Positions 55,084 through 64,000 of a DNA stretch of 64,000 bases are shown here, piece after piece. The stretch is from Crotalaria pallida (Eukaryota; Streptophyta; Magnoliopsida; Fabales; Fabaceae), in assembly GCA_037953625.1 (NCBI GenBank), contig CM075651.1, positions 67,876,501-67,940,500 of the forward strand, given 5' to 3'. Below the pieces are notes generated by a model, which searched no databases, was not told the origin of the DNA, and saw only the letters and a program-made list of their open reading frames with translations. Numbering within the stretch: position 1 is the stretch's first letter; every line of letters begins with the position of its first letter. The position numbers were made by a program, and so were the translations under genes.

Positions 55084-56841
55084 TATATATAAAAAATTTT
55101 GGTCATAAAAATAGAATTTTCTCTCTTCTCTCTCCGGTGAACTACGATTCCCTAGGGTTTTTGTGGCCACTATGCGGCCGTAATGGCCAAGAAGAGGGGG
55201 AGGCCTCCCAAATCTCCTCAAACTCCTGTAGCCTCGCACCAGGTGGGAAAGCATTCACAAGTTTTCGATCTTTCTCAATTAGATGAGGAAGACCTGGAAA
55301 CCATTGATGCCTTGACCCCTACGCAACTCCAATCTTTGATGCATAGTATTGAACTGATCCGTGACAGAGCAAATAAGAAAGACAACCCTGCACCAGAAAA
55401 AGAAGTTGATCAACAACAGGATAAAGATGAATCGGTGAATCCTAATATTTCAACAGCAACAAAAACTATAGAAGCTAACAGTACTCCACCAACAATTCCG
55501 AATGTTTGGGAGAATTTTGATATTTCAAAATTGCGTAATGCTGGGGGCAAACTAAAATTCCATCAGCCAGAATTAAAGGATGGAATCGCTATAGGGAAGA
55601 TAGACCCTATTGATGTTGAAGATGAGGTGAGATATTGGCAGAATTCCCTAGTTTGCTTTGTGTTAGGTGCAAACCCCCCATACCCTGTTCTAAGTGGTTT
55701 TATTAAGAAAGCATGGGGACAATATGGCATAGGTAAAATTTTGATGAATTCAGATGGAACAATTATTGTGAGATTTAACAATGAAGAAGGGAGGAATAAT
55801 GTTCTTGATGTGCGGACTTTTCACTTTGATAGAAAACCCCTTATCATAGCTCCTTGGACAGGGAAACCAGTGATGAAAAGTTTTCTAGATAGGGTCCCTG
55901 TTTGGGTACAGCTGCCTAACTTAAACTTGAAATTCTGGGGTGCTTCTACCTTAGGAAAAATCTCAAGTTTGGTGGGGACCCCTATCATGGCTGATAAGGT
56001 GACAGAGGACCCCTATCAAGGGCAGAGTTGGCATTGGAAGCAACTCTTAAAGGTCAGGGACAAGTTAAAGGTGGGGTTTCAAAACGATAGCTCGATTGGG
56101 AGCTCAGATTGGAGTTTATACTATTAAAGAAGGGTATCGATTTCTGAAGGGGAATTTACCCCCTTTTCCTATGGCCAAAATCGTGTGGAATAGAGTTAAT
56201 GTTCCTAAGCATTCATTCATAAGCTGGCTAGTAATGCATGGTAGATTATTAACAAGAGATAGAATGGTGTGGAGCTACATACCGAATTGTTGTAGTTTGT
56301 GCCTTGCGAATGCAGAATCGATCGCTCACTTGTTCTTTGACTGCTCCTGGAGTGCAACTTTGCTCAAGTTGTGCATGCATTGGCTTGGTCTCTGGAATTT
56401 CCTTTGAAGTTCAACAGATGGAAGCGCTGGGTTTTGTACGCGATCCGTGGGAAGAAGATGAAGAAGCTGGTTTGGGCCATGTGTGTGGCTGTGATTTATT
56501 GCGTTTGGAAGGAAAGAAACCTTAGATCTTTTTCTAATAGGTCTAATTCTCCCCAACAATTATTCTTACAAATTAAAAAAGAATTTGCAATTAGAGTAGT
56601 TTTTTGTATTAGGAATTTTAAATTATGGCCAGACAGAGGTTTGGTCCAAAAAATTTGTAATGAACTCCATTAGTTTGTGGATTAGGGGTACCATTCATAG
56701 AAGGTGGCCTTTAATCTGTGAACTTTTTAGCCTTTTAGGTTGTTTTCTGAACCCTTCCTAGAAGGTGGCAGGACTACCTAAGAGTGTGGATGATGTTTTT
56801 TTCAGTTTGTGGTAATAGAATTTTTTCTTCTACCAAAAAAA
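55084..56841 (+). mobile_element. LINE-J, internally deleted LINE with 17-bp target duplication
   Basis: Exact 17-bp repeats (aactgttgg...tgtat) lie at 55067-55083 and 56842-56858. The element has a 5' leader, ORF1, the end of ORF2, a 3' UTR and a terminal A run (56835-56841 and on). About 3.9 kb between ORF1 and the ORF2 tail is missing relative to LINE-H. It is plus strand, head to head with LINE-H. Confidence 0.9.
55183..56673 (+). pseudogene. LINE-J ORF1 fused to ORF2 tail
   Basis: The frame starts MAKKRGRPPKSP with an AT-hook core, then VWENFDISKLRNAG and the DUF4283-type domain, closely matching LINE-H ORF1 up to about 56005. Endonuclease and RT are absent. The sequence jumps to an ORF2 C-terminus: SWHWKQLLKVRDKLK, then in another frame the reverse-transcriptase zinc-binding domain (CSLCLANAESIAHLFFDC, about 56290-56345) and a tail ending at 56673 in a third frame. 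The ORF1 zinc knuckle is lost at the junction. It could not move itself. Confidence 0.85.
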
Positions 56842-58178
56842 AACTGTTGGACTTGTATACATGCTGTCCAAAAATATTTTTATGCAAAGAAATACGTAGA
56901 AAAAGTAATTTTTACATGAAAAGTGATTTTTAAGAAGTATAGGATGAATGCATGTGTAGAAAATCAATTTTTATTAATGTTGTCCAACATGTATTTTTAT
57001 TGAAAATGTTAAGAAAAATGATGTTTTATAAGAGTATGTTCTTAGCAAAATAATTGTGTGAAAGTGGAGTAATAACTTAGAAATTTTTATTTGATTAAAT
57101 ATGTAATTTTATTAAAAGTAATTAGTTGCTGTCCAACTTTTTATTTTATGATAATATAGTTTAAAAATGTTTGTTTGAGTGTTTATCTTAAGGATTTTTG
57201 TTTTATAGTTTGTATATGGCTTTGAAATGATTTTAATACTTGAAAAGTGATTTTTAGTAAAAATTACTATGCTGTCCAAGTGTGATTTTATTGGTTATTT
57301 TATTTTAAAAATGATTTGTATTAGTTTAAAGTTTATGTCTTTTATTATGTTATTTGATATAGGAAAAGTTAGAATAAAACCGGTGATGATTTTAGTGATT
57401 TTTCGGGTAAAATAAGGGTGATGTCCAAGCGGACCAGCCACCAAATATCGATTTTAAAAATATTATACTCATCATTTCTTATTAGTTTTGATGTGTTAAA
57501 AGTGTTAACAAAGTTTGAAAAGCTTTTGAGAAAAATATTTGTGTATTAGTTTTGATTAAGTTTAAAGTCTATGTTTTTGAAAAAGTTTTATATGGAACTT
57601 TGGAATAATTGTTATTGTTTGAAAAGTAATTCTTACTTTATTTTTAAAGGCCAAATGAATTTTCCTAACCCAAAAAAAATAAAGGTCTTTGAGAAAAACG
57701 GGAAAGATGGTCGAATATTAGATGAGGAAAGGAAAAAAAGTATATACTTTGTTATTTGAATATAATTATTTTGATGTTAAAATAGTATTTTTGTGATGAT
57801 TTTATTTTAGTTAAAAAAGTACTTTATCCTTGAACTATGTAATGGACTATGAGTGATTTTGGTAAAGCATGTAAAGACATTCAATAGAATGTTTGAAAAA
57901 TATTATATGCTGTCCAAGAAGTGAACAAGTGCAAAAACTTTTGTAAAACATGGTTTAAGTTAGAAAAAGCGATTTTTATAAGATTAGGTGATAAAATAAA
58001 TTGTTAGAAGGATTTTTGTTTGATTTAAGTGTTAATTTTTAATGCTGTCCAAATTTGTTTTATGATGTATTATTATGTAGAAAAATGTTTACTTGAGCTA
58101 AAAGCTTAGATTTCTTAATGGTATTTCGAGAACAAAGTTTGAAACTAATTTTTGCGCCTTTGAAATAAATTGTGTAAA

Positions 58179-58405
58179 CACTACGCCATAAGTGAGTTTT
58201 AACAACACACATTTAACAACATTTGTATTTGAGATGTTGTAAAAGGTCCTTTCATTGTTTAGCTTGGCAATTTTGACAGCATTTGTTGAGAAAGATGCTG
58301 TGAAAACGCGTGGGAAAATATTTGTGACTAAATAGACTGCACTTCATCAAACAACTGCTGTTGATTACTGAGAAATAGACTGCATTTCATCAAACAAGTG
58401 CTGTT
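58179..58405 (+). mobile_element. Putative CACTA transposon terminus with subterminal repeats
   Basis: CACTACGCCATAAGTGAG at 58179 resembles plant CACTA (En/Spm) ends. Short repeats follow (aacaaca, atgctgtgaa, then agactgcatttcatcaaaca three times with a 43-bp period, the last copy right of solo LTR K). Such subterminal repeats are usual for CACTA transposase binding. The other end and a transposase were not found in the window. Confidence 0.4.
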
Positions 58406-58670
58406 TGTAACATCCCAAATTTTAAACCTATGTGCAAATAAATTAATAATAGTTGGGATAATTGAAATAATAATAATAAAACCATAATTAGACATTAAAA
58501 GAAGTGTTCAAGCATTAGAAAAGATTAACAATAATAATATTGGTTTAGGAAAAGAAAGGAGCATTAAATTGGAATTAGAAACAGGCCAGAAAAATAGATA
58601 ATTTGGTACTAAAACATAACGTAGGTTAGAAAATCAAAATAAAAGATTTAGGACTCAAAACAAAATTTCC

Positions 58671-59030
58671 ACCGTTGGATATGAAGGTATGATTTTTAGG
58701 AAGTTGCTCGTCAAATTTGAGCAAGATCCGACGGTGAATGAAGAAGTTATGGCTGTTTGAAGTTGGGAGAAAATAGCTGAAAAATAGAAAAATGAAGTAG
58801 CAGTACCTGTGCATTTCGCTTAAGCGAAAATTATTTCGCTGAAGCGAAAATGTCACAGTTTCAACACCTAAAGAGCTCGCTTAAGCGAGTAGATTTCGCT
58901 TAAGCGAAATAGGTTCCATGGCATCACTATAAGGGCTTCGCTTAAGCGAAAATTCTGCGATCTGCAACACTGAGAATGCGTTTTTGAGGGTATTTCCTCT
59001 ATTTCCCACCCTAAAAACCCCTTTATACAC
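58671..59030 (+). promoter_or_regulatory. K LTR promoter: box pair, TTCGCTTAAGCGAA palindromes, TATA
   Basis: ACCGTTGGAT lies at 58671-58680, and the second box is decayed (ccgacggtg near 58728). Five palindromes follow: TTTCGCTTAAGCGAAA (58814-58829), a one-base variant (58834-58849), CTCGCTTAAGCGAG (58876-58889), ATTTCGCTTAAGCGAAAT (58893-58910) and TTCGCTTAAGCGAA (58937-58950). A TATA-like tttatacac is at 59022-59030. Confidence 0.55.
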
Positions 59031-59576
59031 CCCAAACACTCCCTCCCTCACATCATTCGAACCTCCTTCTCCTCCCACCTTCTCCATCTTCTTCTTCCTC
59101 TCCAAGGAGCTAAGGTTTCTCCTCCCAACCCTCCCTTCTTCCACCATCACCATTGATTCTTAAAGATTAAGCCTCCAAGATTCAAGGCACCCCTCAATCT
59201 CTCTTTCCCCTCTTCCAATTTGAGTCACCATCACCACCTCAAGCTTCTCCATCAACATCCTCATCCTCAAGCTTCCATGGCTTCCATGGTGTGAGCTTCA
59301 AGCTCCAATCTCCATAATCATCAAGGTTTCCTTTCCCCTCTTTCCTTTTCAATCTTTCCATTTCCTTTTGATTTGGGTATTCTCATAACCCTTATTCATT
59401 ATTGTTGTTGTTATTGTTCCTTGCCCCAATCTTACAAGAGTAATTTGGAGCCTCCCACACTCTAAGAGGGAACTCATCAAGCTTGCTCTGCTTCGTGGAT
59501 TAGTGGATACCAACACCTCTCCTACGTTAGGGCTCAAAGCTCTCTTAAGGTTTAGTCTTCCTTAATTATATATAAG

Positions 59577-60856
59577 GTAAGGGGTTTATTGCCGCACGGT
59601 GGTTGTGTAACTAGTACTGTGTAGTCATGCCTGAGATTATCTGATTATGTGTGATTAGGGAACTTAGAATTTAATTTCATGATTTGGCATGCTTATATGA
59701 GTTAATTGCTAACTGAAAATGTTAAATACTAATTGTTGATTAAATGTTTAAATGTTAATAATTATGTTTTAAATGTTGATATGTGAAAGTTGATGCATGA
59801 ATTGATGGGGATGTGAGTTTGGTTTAGAGTTAGTATTAATATTAGCAAAGGAGTGAGAATTGAGGAAATCTAGTGAGAATTCTATTTTTAGAAATAAAGT
59901 GATTTAGAAGGAAAGAAAAGAAATAAATTAAAGAGAGTACGATGAGAGAATTAGAATAAAATGAACCATTAAAATGTAATTGAATTAAAAAGGGTAAAGA
60001 AGGAAAGACAGGAAACGTCACAGGTTGGTCATAAGACCCTGTGGTTTAATAAAAGAGAATTCGAACGCAGGTTGGTCATAAGACCCTGTAGCTCAACACA
60101 GGTTGGTTGTGATGACCCTGTGGCTGGCGCAGGTGGTTGTGGTGACCCTGCGGCCAATTAAAAAAAACACTGTCACAGGTTGGTTGTGGTGACCCTGTGG
60201 CTGTCGCAGGTGGGTTGTGGTGACCCTGTGGCTGACACAGGTGGGTTGTGGGGACCCTGTGTCCTGGCGCAGATGGGTTGTGGTGACTCTGCGACCAGTG
60301 GTGGCGACTGGCACAGGTTGGTTGTGGTGACCCTGTGGCCTATGATAGAAAACGGTGTCAGTGGGTACTGGACCCTAGAAGACGTGTGATAGTTGGAACC
60401 CGCACGCATGGGTTGAGTAAGACGTGCGGCCTTTGGGGATTCGTACGCATCGGTAAGACGTATCCTCGGCAGACGGGGAACGCAGTGGCGGGAGCCCCAC
60501 GACACGATAAAGGATAAAAGAAAGTAATAAAAGATAAAGGAAAGTAATAAAAGATAAAAGAAAGTAATAAAAGATAAAGGGAAAATAGTAAAAGATTATG
60601 TGAAATGTAAAGAGATAAGAGGAAGGCAAGGGAGTAAAGGAAGTGCGAATAGAATGAATAGAATAGGATAGTGATTAAATTAAGTGTGAATATGGGTTGG
60701 AAGGTACAATGAATTGGAGATGGTTGTGTCTATAGTGAATAGGTGATTGGGTGTTTTTATATTCGTAATATTTGATTATTTGCTAAATGTGCTTGGCTTG
60801 GGTTATGTTCTATGCTTTATCAGTTAGTGCAATTCTCACCCTTACAACCAACACAG
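59577..60856 (+). other. Putative intron in solo LTR K
   Basis: ATAAG|GTAAGG at 59577 and ACACAG|GTAC at 60856 are good splice signals 1280 bases apart, with hairpin array 5 between them. The acceptor's GTAC context matches those at 14372 and 2266. An aaagtaataaaagataa repeat lies at about 60510-60600. Splicing is inferred. Confidence 0.4.
60019..60337. repeat. Hairpin array 5: CACAGG..CCTGTG units with changing stems
   Basis: Nine units share the loop tggttgtggtgac. Stems are CACAGG/CCTGTG (60019, 60097, 60174, 60236, 60312), CGCAGG/CCTGCG (60128-60152) and CGCAGA/TCTGCG (60268-60293). The last two differ from the first by paired changes on both arms. Two units (60066 and 60205) have one unmatched change. 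Confidence 0.85.
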
Positions 60857-60901
60857 GTACAGGTCAGGAGCATAGCTGTTATTTGGGCCGAGCAGGAGCA
60901 T

Positions 60902-60918
60902 ACTTCCCCACGGGAAGT
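60902..60918 (+). other. Terminal stem-loop of K LTR
   Basis: ACTTCCC and GGGAAGT pair around a CAC loop, 45 bases after the putative acceptor. The loop equals that at 14415-14435 but the stem sequence differs. The upstream gagcagga is shared as well. Confidence 0.6.
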
Positions 60919-61324
60919 GTGAGTAAATTATTTTAATTATTGTTGAGTCGTACCGGGCCATATTATGGATTACTATGTATTTTTAAGAATTATTTAATAA
61001 ATGTATTTTAATCTCAATTGTATTTTGGGTGGCCCGGGCTCTTTATTTGGTTCCTCTGAAATCTAATTATTTTCATCTTAGTATTTATCCCAGGATATTG
61101 GGAGAAGAGTTAAATTATGTATGAATATTTATCCTGGATGTCTGGATGTTGTTAAAACTGTTTTGAACAGGTTGCAGGTAAAATGTAATTTTTGGGAATG
61201 TCCATAAAACAGAGGAAACTCTGTCCGATTTTTGGGTAAAAATTATAATACGTATTTTAATTAAAAAGAAATTTTCAAATCCATATTTTCAAAATAGGTA
61301 TAATAAATAGGTTGTTACACTGTT

Positions 61325-62823
61325 GATTACTGAGAAATAGACTGCATTTCATCAAACAAGTGCTTTTGAATGCAAGAGTGAAATTTGAGCGGGAACTTGA
61401 AGCGCTTTAATTTTTGTTCTTTTATTTCTTTTATTATTTCCTTTCCCTCTCACATAAGTGACTCCTTTCCTCTCCCCGAACCACACACAACACCACCCAG
61501 CCCTAATCCTTCCTTCCCACTCTCCTCCAATCCCTCGGCCTCTCCAGATTCCAAATCCTCCACCCCGATCCCTCCTTCTTCTCCTCCCTTGGGTCCGGCC
61601 TCATCTTCCTCTCCGATCACCTCTCCCTCAAGAACCCCTTCTTCACTTATTCCTCCTCCGACGGCGAAGCTCACAACGACGACTGCGTCTTCTTCCTCCA
61701 TCGGGAACTCTTTCTCTCCACATCAGACCCTCTAAAATCACCTCTCACTAGCATCGTTCTCTCTCACTCCCTCTCAGTTTCCTCCTTCTCTTTCTCAGTC
61801 AGAAGCCCTACAAATTTCCCCTAACGGTGAGGGGTTGAAATCTGGTGGTTCTATGTGGCAAAGAAGTTGCGATTGAGTAGGTTTTGGGGTCAAGTGGTGA
61901 CTCCATGCTGGTTCCGGTGAGCGAATGTTGGCTCAGAATGGGCACTACTTCTTCTCCATATCCATTTCATTTCAGGTAATTACTCAATATATTATTTGCT
62001 TTCTTCTAATTTTTTGAAAGCTAGATAGGATCCAACAACAACATGAGGTTAATTTAATTTCCCCTTTTATTTATTACTAAGAGCCACAATTACAACTTTA
62101 ATTTGCAGCATAGTCATGAAATTTTCGTGATGTTGCACAAGTAGTTCGGCTGGTATTGATCCGAGTGATAATCAATCAAATTAGGATGAATATGAAAAGG
62201 TTGACAGTAAATGATATAATCATAACTAAAGAAAGTTTATGAGAAAATTAGCAATTGAGTCTAATAAAGTAATTGGATGTAAAATATTCTTTTTGAATTT
62301 TTTTACACTTATCGTATCTACTTTCAGCACTATACTGCATAATTCTTTGATGAACCAATTTGTTTGTAGTTGCTCATGTAGATGGTGCAGCTAAGTTCAA
62401 TGTCAATCAGTTCAAGATTGCTTTTGTAACTAAGATAAAACGGGTTGTTCTTTCTGTAATGGCTTTGTTGTGCCATCTATCATCATTATTCATCTATCTT
62501 TGGCAAAGTTTTGAGCTGTTAACATGGGGCAGTACAAAGCACTTCCTAGTCTTTGTCAAGATTTTTCTTTCATATTGGGAGGACAGGTAAGCTGTGAGTA
62601 TACACGTATAGACTTCATGTGTTTGGGTATTTGGTTTCACTTAAGTTATTTTGACTTTGTTTACGTGAGAGGCTACAGCGTGTAAAGAATAAGAAGCAAT
62701 GTGGTTCTATAAAGTCTTAGCCGTATTAACAAAAAATACCCAGTTTTTTTAATCACTTTTCTCTGTGAAAAGACTTACTTTCCTAAAAGAAAAATCCTGT
62801 TTTTTCTTTATTTCTTTCTTTCT
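61325..62823 (+). other. Region upstream of the ARR-like fragment, no firm gene
   Basis: The start repeats the CACTA-side unit. A CT-rich stretch (61385-61800) with Pro/Ser-rich frames looks like a leader or promoter rather than coding. Further on there are AT-rich sequences with possible splice signals (for example ttcag|gtaatt near 61975) but no receiver domain or other recognised domain. It may hold 5' UTR exons of the fragment at 62824. Confidence 0.3.
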
Positions 62824-63992
62824 TTGGCAAAGATGAATGAGTTCCATGAGAATAGTTATGACAACGTTGCAGCAACAGGGAATTTGGAACAAAGTGGAAA
62901 TCAGACCAAGAAAAGGAAGGTTCAAGAAGATGATGATGAGGAGGAAAAGCATGAGAATAGTCATGAAGGTGATGTTGACTCATCACCAATCCATAAGAAG
63001 AAAGCAGAAGTTGTTTGGTCGAGGGAGTTGCACCACAAGTTTGTTCTTGCTGTTAATCAATTAATCATTAGTGATGGTAAGTTCTTCACTCTGTCTACAT
63101 TATTGCACAAGAAACAATTGTTACAATAGTTTTTGTATTCAGTTCTGTTACTTGTGTATCAAGTTTTTAATATGTTTGACATAGTAAACACTTATCTCTA
63201 TCTGCAATATTTAATACCATGTTCATAGATTGATGTACAAATATCAGAAACTTCTTTATTAATTGCTTTAAGAGTTTAACTGATTGTTGTTTCTTTTCTT
63301 TTTCTCTTTTTTTTAATTAAATAATTTAGCAAGCTTTTCTATGATATTTGGGTACATGATAGCTATCTAATGTTCAAAATATTATGATATGAAAAAGTCT
63401 TTTCGGTTATTATGTAGACTTCACTTAATTGATCACTTTTCCTTATCGTAAAAATTTCCATTGGGGGAAACTATCATGCCATGATCATCACTGTGTTTTT
63501 GTTTTATGCCATGCCATGAAGTTTTTCTTTACTGAATCAATGTGCTTTAGTGTGTATCTCATGATAATGTTATTTTGATAGCAGAGGTTGTATCAAGAAA
63601 AATTCTTGAGTTGATGAATGTTGAAAATCTTTCAAGGGAGAATGTGGCCAGCCATCTCCAGGTATTTATTTTTCTTTCTAATCCTTTATGCTTTAGGTTA
63701 ATATAATAAACATTAATCTTACTGGTTTATCACATTTATGCATAATTATATACTTCAACTCAAAAATCTCCTTAATAAGATGGCAGACTCAAGCAATGCA
63801 AATCCATCCAATTTGGGAATGGGCTCTTTGAGTGGTGTTGGAAGTTTTCAAACATTGAGTGGTTCTGAACAATTTCATCATAAAAATGCTTTCGGATCCT
63901 TCCCAACCGGATTGAACAATCGTTCTGGTCAGAATGTGTATGGGTCGCCTTATTCCGGAACTCGTCAATTTGGTCATATATACTCTTTGTAG
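62824..63992 (+). pseudogene. Receiver-less type-B ARR-like gene fragment (GARP/Myb domain)
   Basis: Exon 1 (62824-63076) encodes an acidic stretch, a KKRK nuclear signal and VVWSRELHHKFVLAVNQL, the start of the GARP DNA-binding domain. It ends at G|GTAAGT. Exon 2 (63585-63661) encodes VVSRKILELMNVENLSRENVASHLQ and ends CAG|GTATTT; phases fit. Exon 3, about 63744-63992, encodes YILQLK, MGSLSGVG and FGHIYSL then a stop, like the region after the domain in type-B response regulators. The acceptor expected before it reads gcat instead of gcag (63740-63743). The receiver domain that would take the cytokinin phosphorelay signal is absent upstream. A later AG at 63779-63780 could serve but would drop the KYRLYLK-like helix end. 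Confidence 0.75.
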
Positions 63993-64000
63993 TTTCAGTC

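Larger units (their letters stand above)
54545..58178 (+). mobile_element. Third C-type LTR segment (truncated), holding LINE-J
   Basis: Blocks such as gtccaagcggaccagccacc (about 57424) match C' near 45530, so this is another copy, not the continuation of C' right of LINE-H. TGCTGTCCAA-type motifs recur at about 56862, 57128, 57270, 57908 and 58041. No start or end terminus was found. No coding sequence other than LINE-J was seen. Confidence 0.45.
58406..61319 (+). mobile_element. Solo LTR K (2.9 kb), target duplication ctgtt
   Basis: It runs from TGTAACATCCC to GGTTGTTACA, with exact ctgtt at 58401-58405 and 61320-61324. No internal region is present. It shows the whole architecture: box pair, palindromes, TATA, donor, hairpin array 5, acceptor and terminal stem-loop. 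It is inserted between repeat units of the CACTA-like terminus. Confidence 0.95.

Noticed and set aside
54545..58178. Direct continuation of LTR-C' beyond LINE-H
   Set aside because: C' had already reached its 3' blocks at about 47630, whereas this segment matches earlier blocks, so it is a separate copy.
61385..61751. Pro/Ser/Thr-rich frame as a host protein
   Set aside because: CT-rich low-complexity sequence gives open frames in three registers. It is more likely a promoter or 5' leader. I could not support a protein.

Overview
This window looks like repeat-dense pericentromeric DNA from a dicot plant, probably a legume. The AT-rich background, long TGTAACAC...TGTTACA LTRs with an initiator-Met primer site, Athila-type elements with an Asp-type primer site, a Ty1/copia element, plant L1-type LINEs and a type-B ARR-like gene fragment point to a plant; the legume call rests only on general resemblance. 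I found no intact host gene and no tRNA, rRNA or CRISPR array. Almost every base belongs to retroelements nested inside one another.

Layout. (1) 1-122 is a piece of an LTR whose relative lies at 27463-28560; LTR-A (123-4920) is inserted in it. LTR-A carries a solo LTR (1769-4279, exact 5-bp target duplication) and is cut at 4920 by element B. (2) B (5' LTR 4921-14713, primer site, gag to 15452) has element Q (5483-12581, minus strand, gag but no pol) inside its LTR and LTR-C (15453-26753) inside its gag. (3) LTR-C holds the Athila-like element D (19730-25400, minus). (4) 26754-28560 is unassigned sequence followed by an LTR 3' part. (5) Copia element M (28700-35598, minus) is cut in its 5' LTR by LTR-C' (35599 to about 47911), which holds the Athila-like element E (38342-44879, plus) with an open 698-codon gag-protease frame. 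(6) LINE-H (about 47912-54503, minus) is broken by two solo LTRs, F and G. (7) 54545-58178 is a third, truncated C-type LTR segment with an internally deleted LINE (J). (8) 58179-63992 starts with a CACTA-like terminus, is interrupted by solo LTR K (58406-61319), and ends in a receiver-less type-B ARR-like gene fragment.

The most interesting signal is structural and is not coding. Several different LTR families share one architecture: an inverted CCGTTGGAT/ATCCAACGG box pair, then a cluster of family-specific palindromes, a TATA-like box, a good 5' splice site, an array of short hairpins, a 3' splice site, a final hairpin and the LTR end. In five arrays (2535-3037, 4664-4869, 6041-6508, 13531-13955, 60019-60337) the loop or core sequence is conserved while the two stem arms change together, so base pairing is kept while sequence is not. 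The upstream palindromes behave the same way (CTAACCGGTTAG against GTAACCGGTTAC; TTCGCTTAAGCGAA against CTCGCTTAAGCGAG). One palindrome type, TTAATCGATTAA, occurs in both a Ty1/copia LTR and a Ty3-like solo LTR. The Athila-like LTRs have their own GC-rich version. This suggests selection for, or a copying mechanism that generates, inverted symmetry in LTR regulatory DNA.

The coding remnants fit ordinary decay: many nonsense codons can be explained by C-to-T change at Trp or Gln codons, as expected for methylated repeats. Boundaries were read by eye, and element ages and copy numbers could not be computed.
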